11,993 bases of DNA from DATJBC01 sp035515515 (lineage in GTDB: Bacteria > Actinomycetota > Acidimicrobiia > Acidimicrobiales > UBA8190): contig DATJBC010000237.1 in the NCBI GenBank assembly GCA_035515515.1, positions 1-11,993 of the forward strand, written 5' to 3'. How positions within the stretch are numbered: position 1 is the first letter of the stretch; every line of letters starts with the position of its first letter. The position numbers and the translations under genes were made by a program. Of the stretch, positions 1-6,953 are shown one piece after another. The notes under the pieces are model-generated. The model did not search any database. It saw only the letters and a program-made list of their open reading frames with translations, and was not told where the DNA came from.

Positions 1-1553
1 ATCCACTCGATGAGGGGCTCGGTGTCGCCGCCCGTGGTGTTGTAGTTCCCCGCCGCCGCGCACGTCCCGTCCGACGTGCAGGTGACCGCGGAGTCCCACT
101 GGTAGCCGCCCTGGCCGAGCTCCGCTATCGGGTCTGAACCGCTCGCTCCGGCGGGAAGCGGCGCAGCGGTGGCCGTCCACGAGCCGCCTGAGAACGTGTC
201 GAACAAGCCCTCGGTGTTGCCGCTGCCGGTGTTGTTGACATAGCCACCCGCCGCGTAGCAGGTCGTCGTGGCCGCCACGCAGGTGAAGCCGTCGTAGTAC
301 ACGGTGTCCGGACTGGCGGCCCCCGCGGGCAAGGGCGCTGCAGCCGACGTGGCCCACGTCCCACTGGCCGGACCGGCGTCGATCAGGCCGACCTGGTCAC
401 CGGAGGAGTCGTCGTAGGCGCTCACGCCCTCACAGGTCGAGCTGCCGGCGCACCCCAGCTCCCAGTCCCCGTTGACCGACACGTAGGGAGCGCTGGGGTC
501 GGCGTTGCCGGGGGGCGTCACCTCGGTGGGCACCCACGTCCACGAGGTCCCGTTGAAGGTCCCCGTCTCGACGAGACCGCGCTGGACGTTCGAGCCGTCC
601 TCGTAACTGCCGGCCGCGAAGCAGGTGGTGGCCGACGCGCACGCCACGTCCACGATGTTGACGTCCGGATTGGGGGAGGCGGCGGGGTCGGACAGCGACG
701 CCAGCGATGCGGCGGTCACCGAGAATTCGCTCCACGCGCTGCCGTTCCACGTCTCGATGTAGCCCTCGTTCCCCGTCGCATCCTGCCACGGGCCGAACTG
801 GTACTGGCCGGCGGCGACGCACGCCGACGCGGAAGGGCAGGCCACGGAGCGCAGCAAGGTGTAGGTCCCGGCCGTGTCGCCGGGTGAGGCCGTGACGGGC
901 GTCCACGAACTGCCCGTGCCGGTTTCGATCAAGCCTTCGGATCCCGACGCGTCGCTATAGCCGCCCACCGCGGCGCAGAAGACGCCCGTGGGGTCGCACG
1001 ACACCCAGTCGAGACCGTCGCCGTCCGCCGCGATCCCTCCGGCCGGCAATTGCCCGTTCTGCACCGGTGTGAGCGCCCAGCTCGACGCGGGCGACGTGGC
1101 TGGCCCCGCATCGAGGAAGGCGATCAGGCTGTTGGTCGTGCTGGAGTGGTAGTTGCCGATGGCGACGCAGTCGCCCGTGGGCGGACACGCCACCTGGTCC
1201 ACGCCCGCCCGCCGGTTCGGTGCCGCGGCGACGTCGGCGGGCATGACCTCGGTCGACGTCCATGTCGAGGCGGTCGGCCCGTAGCCCGTGTCGATCACGC
1301 CCGCGAATTGGGTGGCCGTATAGTTGTAGGAGCCACCCGCGGCACAGGCGGTGTCGCTCTGGCAGGCCACCGAGGCCAGATAGGCGTCGGGATTGGGGGC
1401 GGCGGGAGCGTCGGGACCGGCCGGCAAAGGAGCCTTCAGCGGTACCCAGGTCTGGGCGTAGGCCGGCAGCACCCCACTCACCAGTCCCGCGATCACCGTC
1501 GACACCACGACGGCGAGCGCGAGCGCAATACGGATCCCTCGGCTCCGATGCAT
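1..1553 (-). CDS. Secreted Cys-pair repeat protein, possible beta-propeller (partial, 3' end outside window)
   Basis: The frame is open for 517 codons and runs off the left edge without a stop, so only the N-terminal part is visible. Residues 1-33 look like a Sec signal peptide: basic start (MHRSRGIR), a hydrophobic stretch at 9-29 and a probable cleavage site after AYA (31-33). The rest consists of at least eight units spaced 53-67 residues. Each has a core like V-x-C-x(5,6)-C-x-A-x-G-x-Y followed by G-L-I-[ED]-T and a Trp strand. The Cys pairs are 64/70, 123/129, 186/193, 239/245, 305/311, 368/374, 425/432 and 492/498. Repeats of this size with Trp and GxY strands suggest a beta-propeller with one disulfide per blade; that is inference. 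No enzyme motif is seen. The ATG at 1553 has no good ribosome site; GTG at 1586 or 1583, after GAGGGGG, is an alternative in-frame start. Function unknown; probably exported or on the cell surface. Confidence 0.8.
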   Translation of the reverse strand, partial: MHRSRGIRIALALAVVVSTVIAGLVSGVLPAYAQTWVPLKAPLPAGPDAPAAPNPDAYLASVACQSDTACAAGGSYNYTATQFAGVIDTGYGPTASTWTSTEVMPADVAAAPNRRAGVDQVACPPTGDCVAIGNYHSSTTNSLIAFLDAGPATSPASSWALTPVQNGQLPAGGIAADGDGLDWVSCDPTGVFCAAVGGYSDASGSEGLIETGTGSSWTPVTASPGDTAGTYTLLRSVACPSASACVAAGQYQFGPWQDATGNEGYIETWNGSAWSEFSVTAASLASLSDPAASPNPDVNIVDVACASATTCFAAGSYEDGSNVQRGLVETGTFNGTSWTWVPTEVTPPGNADPSAPYVSVNGDWELGCAGSSTCEGVSAYDDSSGDQVGLIDAGPASGTWATSAAAPLPAGAASPDTVYYDGFTCVAATTTCYAAGGYVNNTGSGNTEGLFDTFSGGSWTATAAPLPAGASGSDPIAELGQGGYQWDSAVTCTSDGTCAAAGNYNTTGGDTEPLIEW

Positions 1554-1724
1554 GCCGGAGGCTGCTCGAGCAGGCTCGTACACCACGACCCCCTCATGTC
1601 GGGATTCCCCGCCGGGCCACCAAGGCCGGACCGCGACCTCGGTGGCGTGCCGGCACCGTGACTACCTGCCCGATGCCGGCACCGCCATCGCCAATATTGA
1701 GGAGCGAGACGCCAGGGAGGGCCT

Positions 1725-1742
1725 GGTGGCGGTCACGCCACC
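1725..1742. terminator. GC-rich hairpin, possible weak terminator
   Basis: GGTGGCG (1725-1731) pairs perfectly with CGCCACC (1736-1742) around a four-base GTCA loop, and the stem may extend by a G-T and a C-G pair. There is no T-run on either side, so intrinsic termination is not assured. It lies downstream, in transcription sense, of the leftward operon and of the methyltransferase remnant, where a terminator would be expected. Confidence 0.3.
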
Positions 1743-1748
1743 GGCAGC

Positions 1749-1764
1749 GTCAACCAGCGTTGAC
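1749..1764. repeat. Inverted repeat GTCAAC-N4-GTTGAC
   Basis: Perfect 6-bp arms GTCAAC (1749-1754) and GTTGAC (1759-1764) flank CAGC. It lies in the gap upstream of the leftward repeat-protein gene and just before the plus-strand RNase H-like remnant. It could be an operator for either or an old regulatory site. There is no second copy in the window to support it. Confidence 0.35.
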
Positions 1765-1795
1765 CAAGAGCGCGCAGGGCAGCTTCACTACCACC

Positions 1796-1895
1796 GTGCG
1801 CACCGTGGCCGTCGACTGGTCGGGCCAACGCTCGCCGGCCGGGCAGCGTCGCCACATCGTCATGGCCACGGCCGAGGACAGCGTCCTCGTCAACC
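1796..1895 (+). pseudogene. Remnant of an RNase H-like protein (N-terminus only)
   Basis: From GTG at 1796 the plus strand reads VRTVAVDWSGQRSPAG, then QRRHIVMATAEDSVLVNL. The V-D-W-S-G start followed by QRRHI strongly resembles the first strands of an actinobacterial RNase H-fold family (DUF429-like), in which the Asp of VDWSG is an expected active-site residue. Only about 33 residues match this pattern. The frame then continues to a stop at 1970-1972 as low-complexity Arg/Pro/Ser sequence, antisense to the methyltransferase remnant on the other strand. I read this as the surviving 5' end of a gene truncated by deletion. Family assignment is from memory of the motif. Confidence 0.5.
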
Positions 1896-2006
1896 TACGA
1901 CGTCCAGGGCGCCGGCCAACCCGGCGAAGCGCGCGAAGCGCGGGGCCAGCCGGGCGGAGTACCGGCCCATGAAGGAGTCGTAGCCGGCGGCCGGCCCCGA
2001 GAACAC
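1890..2006 (-). pseudogene. Remnant of a class I SAM-dependent methyltransferase (N-terminus only)
   Basis: From GTG at 2006 the minus strand encodes 38 residues beginning MFSGPAAGYDSFMGRYSARL and ending in GALDVVG before a TGA (1892-1890). YDxFMGRYSxxLAPxFAxFAG is the typical opening of actinobacterial class I methyltransferases. The LDVV-G end falls where the SAM-binding motif I (LDVGCGPG) should start, and the rest of the enzyme is missing. The fragment starts 19 bases after the Gfo/Idh stop, so it was probably once the last gene of that operon. It meets the plus-strand RNase H-like remnant at about 1890-1900. Translation of a 38-residue peptide is possible, but methyltransferase activity is not. 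Confidence 0.55.
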
Positions 2007-2024
2007 CCCGGTGTCGCCCCGTCC

Positions 2025-3143
2025 CTAGGGGGTGCCGTCGACCGGCGTCCACGCCCCGCCGTGGGCCGCGGAGTGGCGCACGGCGTCGAGCACGGCCATC
2101 TGCGCCACCCCGTCGGCGAAGGTGGCGGGCTCGGGGCCGGTGCCCTGGCGGCCCAGGATCCGGTCGCGCCAGGCCGCGGCGAGGCGCGTGTAGGGGGCGT
2201 ACTCGACGCCGAAGGTCGTCATCTGCTCGTAGGTGGTCGTCACCGAGCCCTCGGGGAGCGGGGGGGTGGCGGGGCCCCGCAGGGACGCGGGGACCTCGAG
2301 GCGCCGCACCCCGGCGGCGTCGGCCACCTTGACCACGTCGCCCACCCCCTCGATCCAAGCCGTGCCCCGCGACCCCGTGACGCGCGTCTCCACCACGATG
2401 CCGCGGTCCGAGGCCGTGCTCTGGAGGACGCCCGCGCACCCGTTGCGGGCGCGGAAGTGCACCACGAACCCGTCGTCGGCGGTCATGGGCCGCTCCACCA
2501 CGTGCGTCACCGATGCGCTCACACCCTCGAAGTCACCCACCGTCACCCGGATCTGGTCGATGAGCTGCGAGCCGTGGGCGCCCAGCCACCCGCCCCCGGC
2601 GCCGGCGTCGGCCCACCACCGGGGGACCTCGGCGGCGGGGTCGGCCAGCATGGGCACGTGCATGAGCCACGTGGCCAGGCGCGGGGCGCCGACGAGCCCC
2701 CCCTGCACGGCCTGCGCCAGGAGCGCCTGGCCGGCGTCGAAGCGGAACTCCGTGCCGAGCAGGTGCACGATCCCGGCTCGCTGGGCCGCCTCGAGGACGG
2801 CGCGGCCCTCGGCGGTGTCGCGGGTGAAGGGCTTCTCGCACAGCACGTGCTTGCCCGCGGCGATGGCCTCGAGCGCCAGCGCGGCGTGGGTGTGCGGCGG
2901 CGTTGCGACGGTGACCGCGTCGACGCCGCCGTCGTCGAGCGCCTCGGCGAGCGTGGCGCACGCCCGGGGGACCTCGAACACCGCGGCCCGCTGCGCCGTC
3001 TTCGCCGGGTCCCGTCCCACGAGGGCGCGCACCTCGATGCCGGCGTGGCGCAGGGCGCGCACGTGCGTGTAGCACCCGAACCCCGTGCCCACCACCACGG
3101 CTCCCAGGCCACGCTGGGCGCGGCGTCCGGTTCCCCGGCTCAC
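2025..3143 (-). CDS. Gfo/Idh/MocA family NAD(P)-dependent oxidoreductase
   Basis: A 372-residue protein of usual length for the family, which oxidises or reduces sugars, inositols and related alcohols with NAD(P). Residues 14-24 (GAVVVGTGFGC) are the Rossmann dinucleotide loop. ATPPHTHA (80-87) and the family signature EKP (103-105, in HVLCEKPFT) follow, then a C-terminal alpha/beta domain. The catalytic-His segment normally resembles GSHxID; here it is GSQLID (191-196), so Gln193 replaces the expected His. His190, just before it, might compensate. The GTG start at 3143 overlaps the TGA of the upstream isomerase gene (GTGA), implying translational coupling. It is the last gene of the seven-gene operon. 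Substrate is unknown; pairing with an isomerase-like barrel protein is common in inositol and glycoside catabolism. Confidence 0.88.
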   Translation of the reverse strand: MSRGTGRRAQRGLGAVVVGTGFGCYTHVRALRHAGIEVRALVGRDPAKTAQRAAVFEVPRACATLAEALDDGGVDAVTVATPPHTHAALALEAIAAGKHVLCEKPFTRDTAEGRAVLEAAQRAGIVHLLGTEFRFDAGQALLAQAVQGGLVGAPRLATWLMHVPMLADPAAEVPRWWADAGAGGGWLGAHGSQLIDQIRVTVGDFEGVSASVTHVVERPMTADDGFVVHFRARNGCAGVLQSTASDRGIVVETRVTGSRGTAWIEGVGDVVKVADAAGVRRLEVPASLRGPATPPLPEGSVTTTYEQMTTFGVEYAPYTRLAAAWRDRILGRQGTGPEPATFADGVAQMAVLDAVRHSAAHGGAWTPVDGTP

Positions 3144-4009
3144 GGCGTCGCCCACCCGGCTGCGTCGAGGGCGGCGCGGGTGGCAGACGCGGCCCCATGC
3201 GCGGCGGTGGCCGCCCCGGCGGCGTGCAGCGCGTCGGAGAACACCTCCACGCCGACGGGGGCGGGGGCACCGATGGCGCGCAACGCATCGAGGTAGCCGG
3301 CCACGTCGAACTCCCCCGCACCGGGGAGCAGGCGGTCGTGCAGCGTGGCGTGCACCAGGTCGTCCTCGGGGGCGAGCGGCCCGTCGTCGAGCTGGATGGA
3401 CAGCACCAGCTCCCCGGGCAGGACCCGCACGTCGTCCGGCGTCACGCCGGCCCGGACGCAGTGCCAGGTGTCGACGGTGAGCCCGCCGTTGGGCCGCCCC
3501 GCCAGCTCCACCAGCCGCCGGGCGCTGTCGAGGTCGGGGATGCGCGACCACACCAGCCACTCGAGGTGCACGAGCAGGCCGTGCTCGGCGGCCCGGTCGC
3601 ACAGCGCGGCGAACGCCTCGGCCCCCTGCTCGAGCGACCACGTGCCGCCCAGCACGTCGGCGGCGTTCACGCTGCGGGCGCCCACCGACTCCGCCATGGA
3701 CAACAGCTCGTGCTCGCCGAAGCAGAAGACGTCGAGGGGGTCGAGCTCGCGCGGCAAGGTGAACGCCGAGCCCCCCGGCGTCCACCACCACGCCGGGTCG
3801 ACCTCGGCCACCACCAGTCCGTGGTCGGCGAGCAGGACCGGGATGTCCTCGGGGGCGTAGCCGTCCTTCTGCGCCTGCTCGACGTCGCGCCCCCACAGCG
3901 AGATCGCCGCGAACCCCGCGGCGGCGGCGGCCTGCAGCCGTTCGAGGAAAGGGGTGTGACGGGGAAGGGTCCCCGAGCACAGCACGAGGTCCTGGCGGCC
4001 GAGGCTCAC
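3140..4009 (-). CDS. Sugar phosphate isomerase/epimerase-like TIM-barrel protein
   Basis: A 289-residue protein of the xylose-isomerase-like / AP-endonuclease-2 superfamily, which binds a divalent metal and isomerises or epimerises sugars and cyclitols. Likely metal ligands are Glu150 (LVHLEW), Asp180 and His183 (LTVDTWH) and Glu255 (VGVEVFSD); Gln206 (LSIQLDDG) sits where some relatives have His. The start of the barrel is recognisable (VLCSGTLPRHTPFLERL, AGFAAISLWGRD). GTG at 4009 is the only possible start, because no ATG, GTG or TTG lies in frame between it and the in-frame stop at 4057-4055. It is preceded by a micro-ORF whose stop overlaps this start, and its own TGA overlaps the Gfo/Idh start. 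The substrate is not predictable from sequence. Confidence 0.85.
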   Translation of the reverse strand: MSLGRQDLVLCSGTLPRHTPFLERLQAAAAAGFAAISLWGRDVEQAQKDGYAPEDIPVLLADHGLVVAEVDPAWWWTPGGSAFTLPRELDPLDVFCFGEHELLSMAESVGARSVNAADVLGGTWSLEQGAEAFAALCDRAAEHGLLVHLEWLVWSRIPDLDSARRLVELAGRPNGGLTVDTWHCVRAGVTPDDVRVLPGELVLSIQLDDGPLAPEDDLVHATLHDRLLPGAGEFDVAGYLDALRAIGAPAPVGVEVFSDALHAAGAATAAHGAASATRAALDAAGWATP

Positions 4010-4053
4010 GACGGGCCTCGGTGGGTCGGGTGCATGGGCCCCCTCCGGTGCAT
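4006..4053 (-). CDS. Possible leader micro-ORF (15 codons) bridging two operon genes
   Basis: This fills the only gap of the operon that is not a four-base overlap. ATG at 4053, one base after the dehydrogenase stop, reads MHRRGPMHPTHRGPS and stops at TGA 4008-4006, which overlaps the isomerase GTG as GTGA. The internal ATG at 4035 (MHPTHRGPS) has a strong ribosome site, GGAGG, six bases upstream. The peptide has no recognisable function. Its plausible role is to carry ribosomes to the isomerase start by termination-reinitiation. It is short enough to be chance. Confidence 0.3.
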   Translation of the reverse strand: MHRRGPMHPTHRGPS

Positions 4054-4054
4054 C

Positions 4055-5023
4055 TCAGTAGCCGGCCTCGAGGTCGACGAGCCCATGCAGCGGCTCGCCC
4101 GCCCGGAAGCGGCGCAGGTTGTCGATGAACAGTGCCATGGTGCGCGACAGGCTGTCGGGCCCGCACCAGGAGATGTGCGGGCTCAGCCGGATGCCGCGGT
4201 GCCGGTAGAAGGCGTGCCCGGCGGGCAGGGGCTCGGGGTCCACGACGTCGAGGGAGGCGACCGCCACGATGCCGTCGTCCAGCGCGCCGAGCAGGGCGTC
4301 GTTGTCCACCAGGCTTCCCCGGGCCACGTTGACCAGGTGCGCACCCCGCCGGCACGAGGCCAGCGCCTCGGCGCCGATGAGGCGCGCCGTGGCGGCGGTG
4401 GCCGGGGCGCACAGCACGACGTGGTCACTGCGGGCGAGGAGCTCGGTCAGCGACGGGGCGACAGAGACACCCGCCAACGGGGCCGGTGCACCCGAACGGC
4501 GCAGGCCGAGCACCTCCATGTCGAAGGCGAGCGCCCGGCGCGCCACCTCGGTCCCCACCGCCCCCAGTCCCACGATCCCCACCGAGCGGCCGGCCAGGCC
4601 GCCGAGGGACGCGGTGTTCCACTGCTCGGGTGGCTCGGCCAGCCACGACGCCGGCAACTGCTTCTCGAAGGCGAGCATCATGGCCAGCACCCACTCGGCC
4701 ATGGCGACGCTGGACGCGCCACGCGAGCACGTGACGACCTTGCCGCGCGCCGCGGCGAACGGGAAGCCGTCGACCCCGGCGCTCAACGTGTGCACCCATC
4801 GCACGGGCGCGGCGAGCAGCCCGGCGAGCGTCTCCGGGGCGTCGAGCATGGTGACGAGCACCGCGGCCCCTGCGGGCACGGCGGCGAGGGTGTCGGCCCC
4901 CACGACCGCCTCGGGGGCGAGCATCCGGGACAGGGCGTCGGCCAGCTCCGCGCCGAAGCGGCCGCCGGTGTTGACGACCACCGCGCCACCGTTCGACGCG
5001 GGCGCGCCCTTCCCGGGGCTCAC
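4055..5023 (-). CDS. D-isomer-specific 2-hydroxyacid dehydrogenase
   Basis: A 322-residue cytoplasmic enzyme, full length for the family, interconverting a D-2-hydroxyacid and a 2-oxoacid with NAD(P). The nucleotide-binding loop is GIVGLGAVGTEVA (149-161). The catalytic residues are present: Arg235 in NVARGSLVD, Glu264 in DVVDPEPLP and His283 in LSPHISW. After the second Rossmann strand the sequence is VLGLRRS (171-177), with Arg-Arg where NAD enzymes usually have Asp, which hints at NADP preference (inference). The GTG start overlaps the stop of the oxidoreductase beta-subunit gene. That link suggests it supplies the 2-oxoacid consumed by the neighbouring complex, or works with it in reverse. 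Phosphoglycerate or hydroxypyruvate specificity cannot be excluded. Confidence 0.88.
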   Translation of the reverse strand: MSPGKGAPASNGGAVVVNTGGRFGAELADALSRMLAPEAVVGADTLAAVPAGAAVLVTMLDAPETLAGLLAAPVRWVHTLSAGVDGFPFAAARGKVVTCSRGASSVAMAEWVLAMMLAFEKQLPASWLAEPPEQWNTASLGGLAGRSVGIVGLGAVGTEVARRALAFDMEVLGLRRSGAPAPLAGVSVAPSLTELLARSDHVVLCAPATAATARLIGAEALASCRRGAHLVNVARGSLVDNDALLGALDDGIVAVASLDVVDPEPLPAGHAFYRHRGIRLSPHISWCGPDSLSRTMALFIDNLRRFRAGEPLHGLVDLEAGY

Positions 5024-5829
5024 GGGCCCAGCACGTCCTTCAAGACGCCGGCACGGTGCACGGTGCCCAGGTGTTCGCCGAGGTAGGCGGGGGCGTCGTG
5101 GGTGTCGACGAACCACCCCGTGGGGCACATGGTGAGGATCTCCACGAAGGAGAAGCCCGCGCCCTCGAGCTGGGTGCGGAAGGCGTGCAGGAGGAGCTTC
5201 TTCGTGCGGGCGACGTTGCCGGCGTTGTTGACCGCCCCCCGGGCCACGAAGGCGGCGCCCTCGAGCTGCGCCACCAGGGAGGCCAGGAGGATGGGATAGC
5301 CGTGGGCGGCGGGACGGCGCCCTTCGAGGCTGGTCTTGGTGCGCTGGCCCAGCACGGTGGTGGCGGTCATGTGCCCGCCGGTCTCGCCGAAGACGCCGTT
5401 GTTGAGCATCACGCACGTCACGTTCTCGCCCCGCGCCGCCGTGTGGACCAGCTCCTGGAGGCCCTCGTTCACCATGTCGCCGTCGCCCTGCACGGTGAAG
5501 ACCACGGTGTCGGGCCGGGACCGCTTCACCCCGGTGGCCACCGACGGGGCGCGTCCGTGGAGGGCCTGGACCACCTCCACGTCGAGGTTGTTGGAGAACG
5601 CCGTGTAGCAGCCGATGCCGAACACCCCGATGCTGCGCCCGGCCAGGCCCAGGTCCGCCAGCGCCTCGACGGCCGAGCGCACGGCGACGGGCTCGCCGCA
5701 GCCCGGGCACAGGTGGTGAGCGCCCACGTCGATGAGCGACGGCGTGAAGTCGTCGACGAGTCGCGCGCCCTGCGTGGGAGGCGCGGCGGTGGGCACGAAG
5801 CGCGGCGGGGGGCTGTCGTGGCCGCTCAC
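5020..5829 (-). CDS. korB: 2-oxoacid:ferredoxin oxidoreductase, beta subunit (TPP-binding)
   Basis: This 269-residue subunit binds thiamine pyrophosphate and the proximal [4Fe-4S] cluster of an enzyme that converts a 2-oxoacid plus CoA to acyl-CoA, CO2 and reduced ferredoxin. The TPP motif is GDGD (115-118) to NN (143-144), followed by GETGGHMTATT, the equivalent of the family's GMTGGQxxPTT. Four candidate cluster ligands are present: Cys41 and Cys44 (CPGCGEP), Cys74 (GIGC) and Cys235 (MCPTGW). The CPTxW ending and the GQRTKT segment resemble the branched-chain 2-oxoacid (VOR-like) and related 2-oxoglutarate enzymes more than pyruvate enzymes. The symbol is used for the family; the substrate is unproven. 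The GTG start overlaps the alpha-subunit stop. Confidence 0.88.
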   Translation of the reverse strand: MSGHDSPPPRFVPTAAPPTQGARLVDDFTPSLIDVGAHHLCPGCGEPVAVRSAVEALADLGLAGRSIGVFGIGCYTAFSNNLDVEVVQALHGRAPSVATGVKRSRPDTVVFTVQGDGDMVNEGLQELVHTAARGENVTCVMLNNGVFGETGGHMTATTVLGQRTKTSLEGRRPAAHGYPILLASLVAQLEGAAFVARGAVNNAGNVARTKKLLLHAFRTQLEGAGFSFVEILTMCPTGWFVDTHDAPAYLGEHLGTVHRAGVLKDVLGP

Positions 5830-6953
5830 GGGTGCGCCTCGCCCGGGCCGCCCCGTGCCGACGCCCGGCGCCCCCCCGACGTGCGGGCCAGCACGTCCTC
5901 GATGCGGCCCCGCAGCACGGCGGTGTCGAGATCGGGCGCGATGCCGAAGCCCGATGCGTCGAGACTCAGGCCCCCGATGAAGTGCACGGGGACGCGCCCC
6001 GACACGGCCAGGCGCACGTCGTCCACCATCTGGCCCTGGTTGTTCTCGTACACGGCCACGGCGCGCGCCCCTGCGGCGGCGCCGAGGACCGCCGCGGCCG
6101 GGAAGGGGAACAGCGTCACCGGGCGCACCAATCCGACACGCGCCCCCTCGGCACGCAGCTCGGCCAGCGCGGCACGCACGTAGCGGGCCGGCGTGCCGAA
6201 GGCCACCACCACCACGTCCGCGTCCTCGGCCCAGACCACCTCGGCCAGGGGCTCGATGGACGATGCCATCGTCGCGGTGTGGGCCGCGCACGCCGCGTAG
6301 TGCTCGGCCAGGTCGTAGCCGACCTGGTCTTTGCGCTTGGCCTCGCCCAGGAACGACACCAGCTTGGCGTGGCCCGTGCCCCCGCTCGTCCCGTCGAGGG
6401 CCCACGCGGGCGCCGGTGCTGGCACAGCCGGCGGGGGCGGCACGTCCACCGCCTGCCACGTGTGGGCCAGGTAGTAGTCGCCCACCACGAGCACGGGGTT
6501 GCGCCACTGCGCCGCCAGGGCGAAGGCCCGCCCCACGAGGTCCACCGCCTCGGTGGCATCGGCGGGAGCGAGGACGGGGAGGCGGTAGTCACCGTGCCCG
6601 CCGCCCCGCGTGGCCTGGAAGTAGTCGCCCTGGGCCCGCGCCATGTTGAGCACCACCAGCGGGAGGCGGGCCATGGCCATCTCGGCCAGCGACTCCTGCA
6701 TGAGCGACAGCCCCTGGCCCGTCGACCCGGTGGCGGCGGGGGTGCCCGTGGCGGCCGCGCCCCACGCCATCCCGACCGCCTCGATCTCGCTCTCGGCGTT
6801 CATGCACACGCCGCCCACGGCCGGCAGCTTGCGCGCCATGTGCTCGAGCACCTCGGTGAACGGGGTCATGGGGTAGCCGGCGAAGAAGCGGCACCCCGCC
6901 CCCACCATGGCGTCGGCGATGGCCTCGGACCCCTCCAGCAGCTGCGTCGTCAC
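5826..6953 (-). CDS. korA: 2-oxoacid:ferredoxin oxidoreductase, alpha subunit
   Basis: A 375-residue subunit carrying the pyrimidine-binding and transketolase C-terminal-like domains. The N-terminus has the family pattern GSEAIADAMVGAGCRFFAGY, then PMTP: the YPMTP motif at 27-31 corresponds to YPITP, whose Thr contacts the oxoacid. QGDYFQATRGGGHGDYR (108-124) matches VorB-type alpha subunits. Between the conserved Arg106 and Gln108, relatives carry a loop of about ten residues (GGPxxG.., in some followed by LPT) that takes part in substrate recognition; here it is reduced to one Ala. The C-terminal domain (VVVVAFGTPARYVRAAL, AVYENNQGQMVDD) is complete. The GTG start overlaps the ferredoxin stop. 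A longer open frame reaches further upstream, but it lies over the ferredoxin gene. Confidence 0.9.
   Translation of the reverse strand: MTTQLLEGSEAIADAMVGAGCRFFAGYPMTPFTEVLEHMARKLPAVGGVCMNAESEIEAVGMAWGAAATGTPAATGSTGQGLSLMQESLAEMAMARLPLVVLNMARAQGDYFQATRGGGHGDYRLPVLAPADATEAVDLVGRAFALAAQWRNPVLVVGDYYLAHTWQAVDVPPPPAVPAPAPAWALDGTSGGTGHAKLVSFLGEAKRKDQVGYDLAEHYAACAAHTATMASSIEPLAEVVWAEDADVVVVAFGTPARYVRAALAELRAEGARVGLVRPVTLFPFPAAAVLGAAAGARAVAVYENNQGQMVDDVRLAVSGRVPVHFIGGLSLDASGFGIAPDLDTAVLRGRIEDVLARTSGGRRASARGGPGEAHP

Larger units (their letters stand above)
1554..1795. other. Intergenic region without a gene
   Basis: I find no convincing protein or RNA gene in these 242 bases. They hold a 12-bp palindrome CTGCTCGAGCAG (1562-1573) just upstream of the repeat-protein start, and an 11-bp direct repeat TGCCGGCACCG at 1648 and 1674. 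A GC hairpin (1725-1742) and an inverted repeat (1749-1764) are listed separately. No clear -35/-10 pair for the repeat-protein gene can be picked out. Confidence 0.5.

Noticed and set aside
1647..1682. Repeated GTGCCGGCAC-like palindromes suggesting an array or attachment site
   Set aside because: There are only two copies, 26 bases apart, of GC-rich sequence, with no integrase or further repeat; probably chance at this composition.
2025..4412. Possible fusion protein of 795 codons including the Gfo/Idh enzyme
   Set aside because: The upstream half is out-of-frame reading through the isomerase and dehydrogenase genes; the GTG at 3143 with its GTGA overlap gives a normal family-length protein.
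3197..5086. 629-codon open frame on the plus strand
   Set aside because: It is antisense to the isomerase, dehydrogenase and beta-subunit genes, all of which have clear motifs. Long antisense frames are expected at this GC content, and its Gly/Arg/His-rich product matches nothing.
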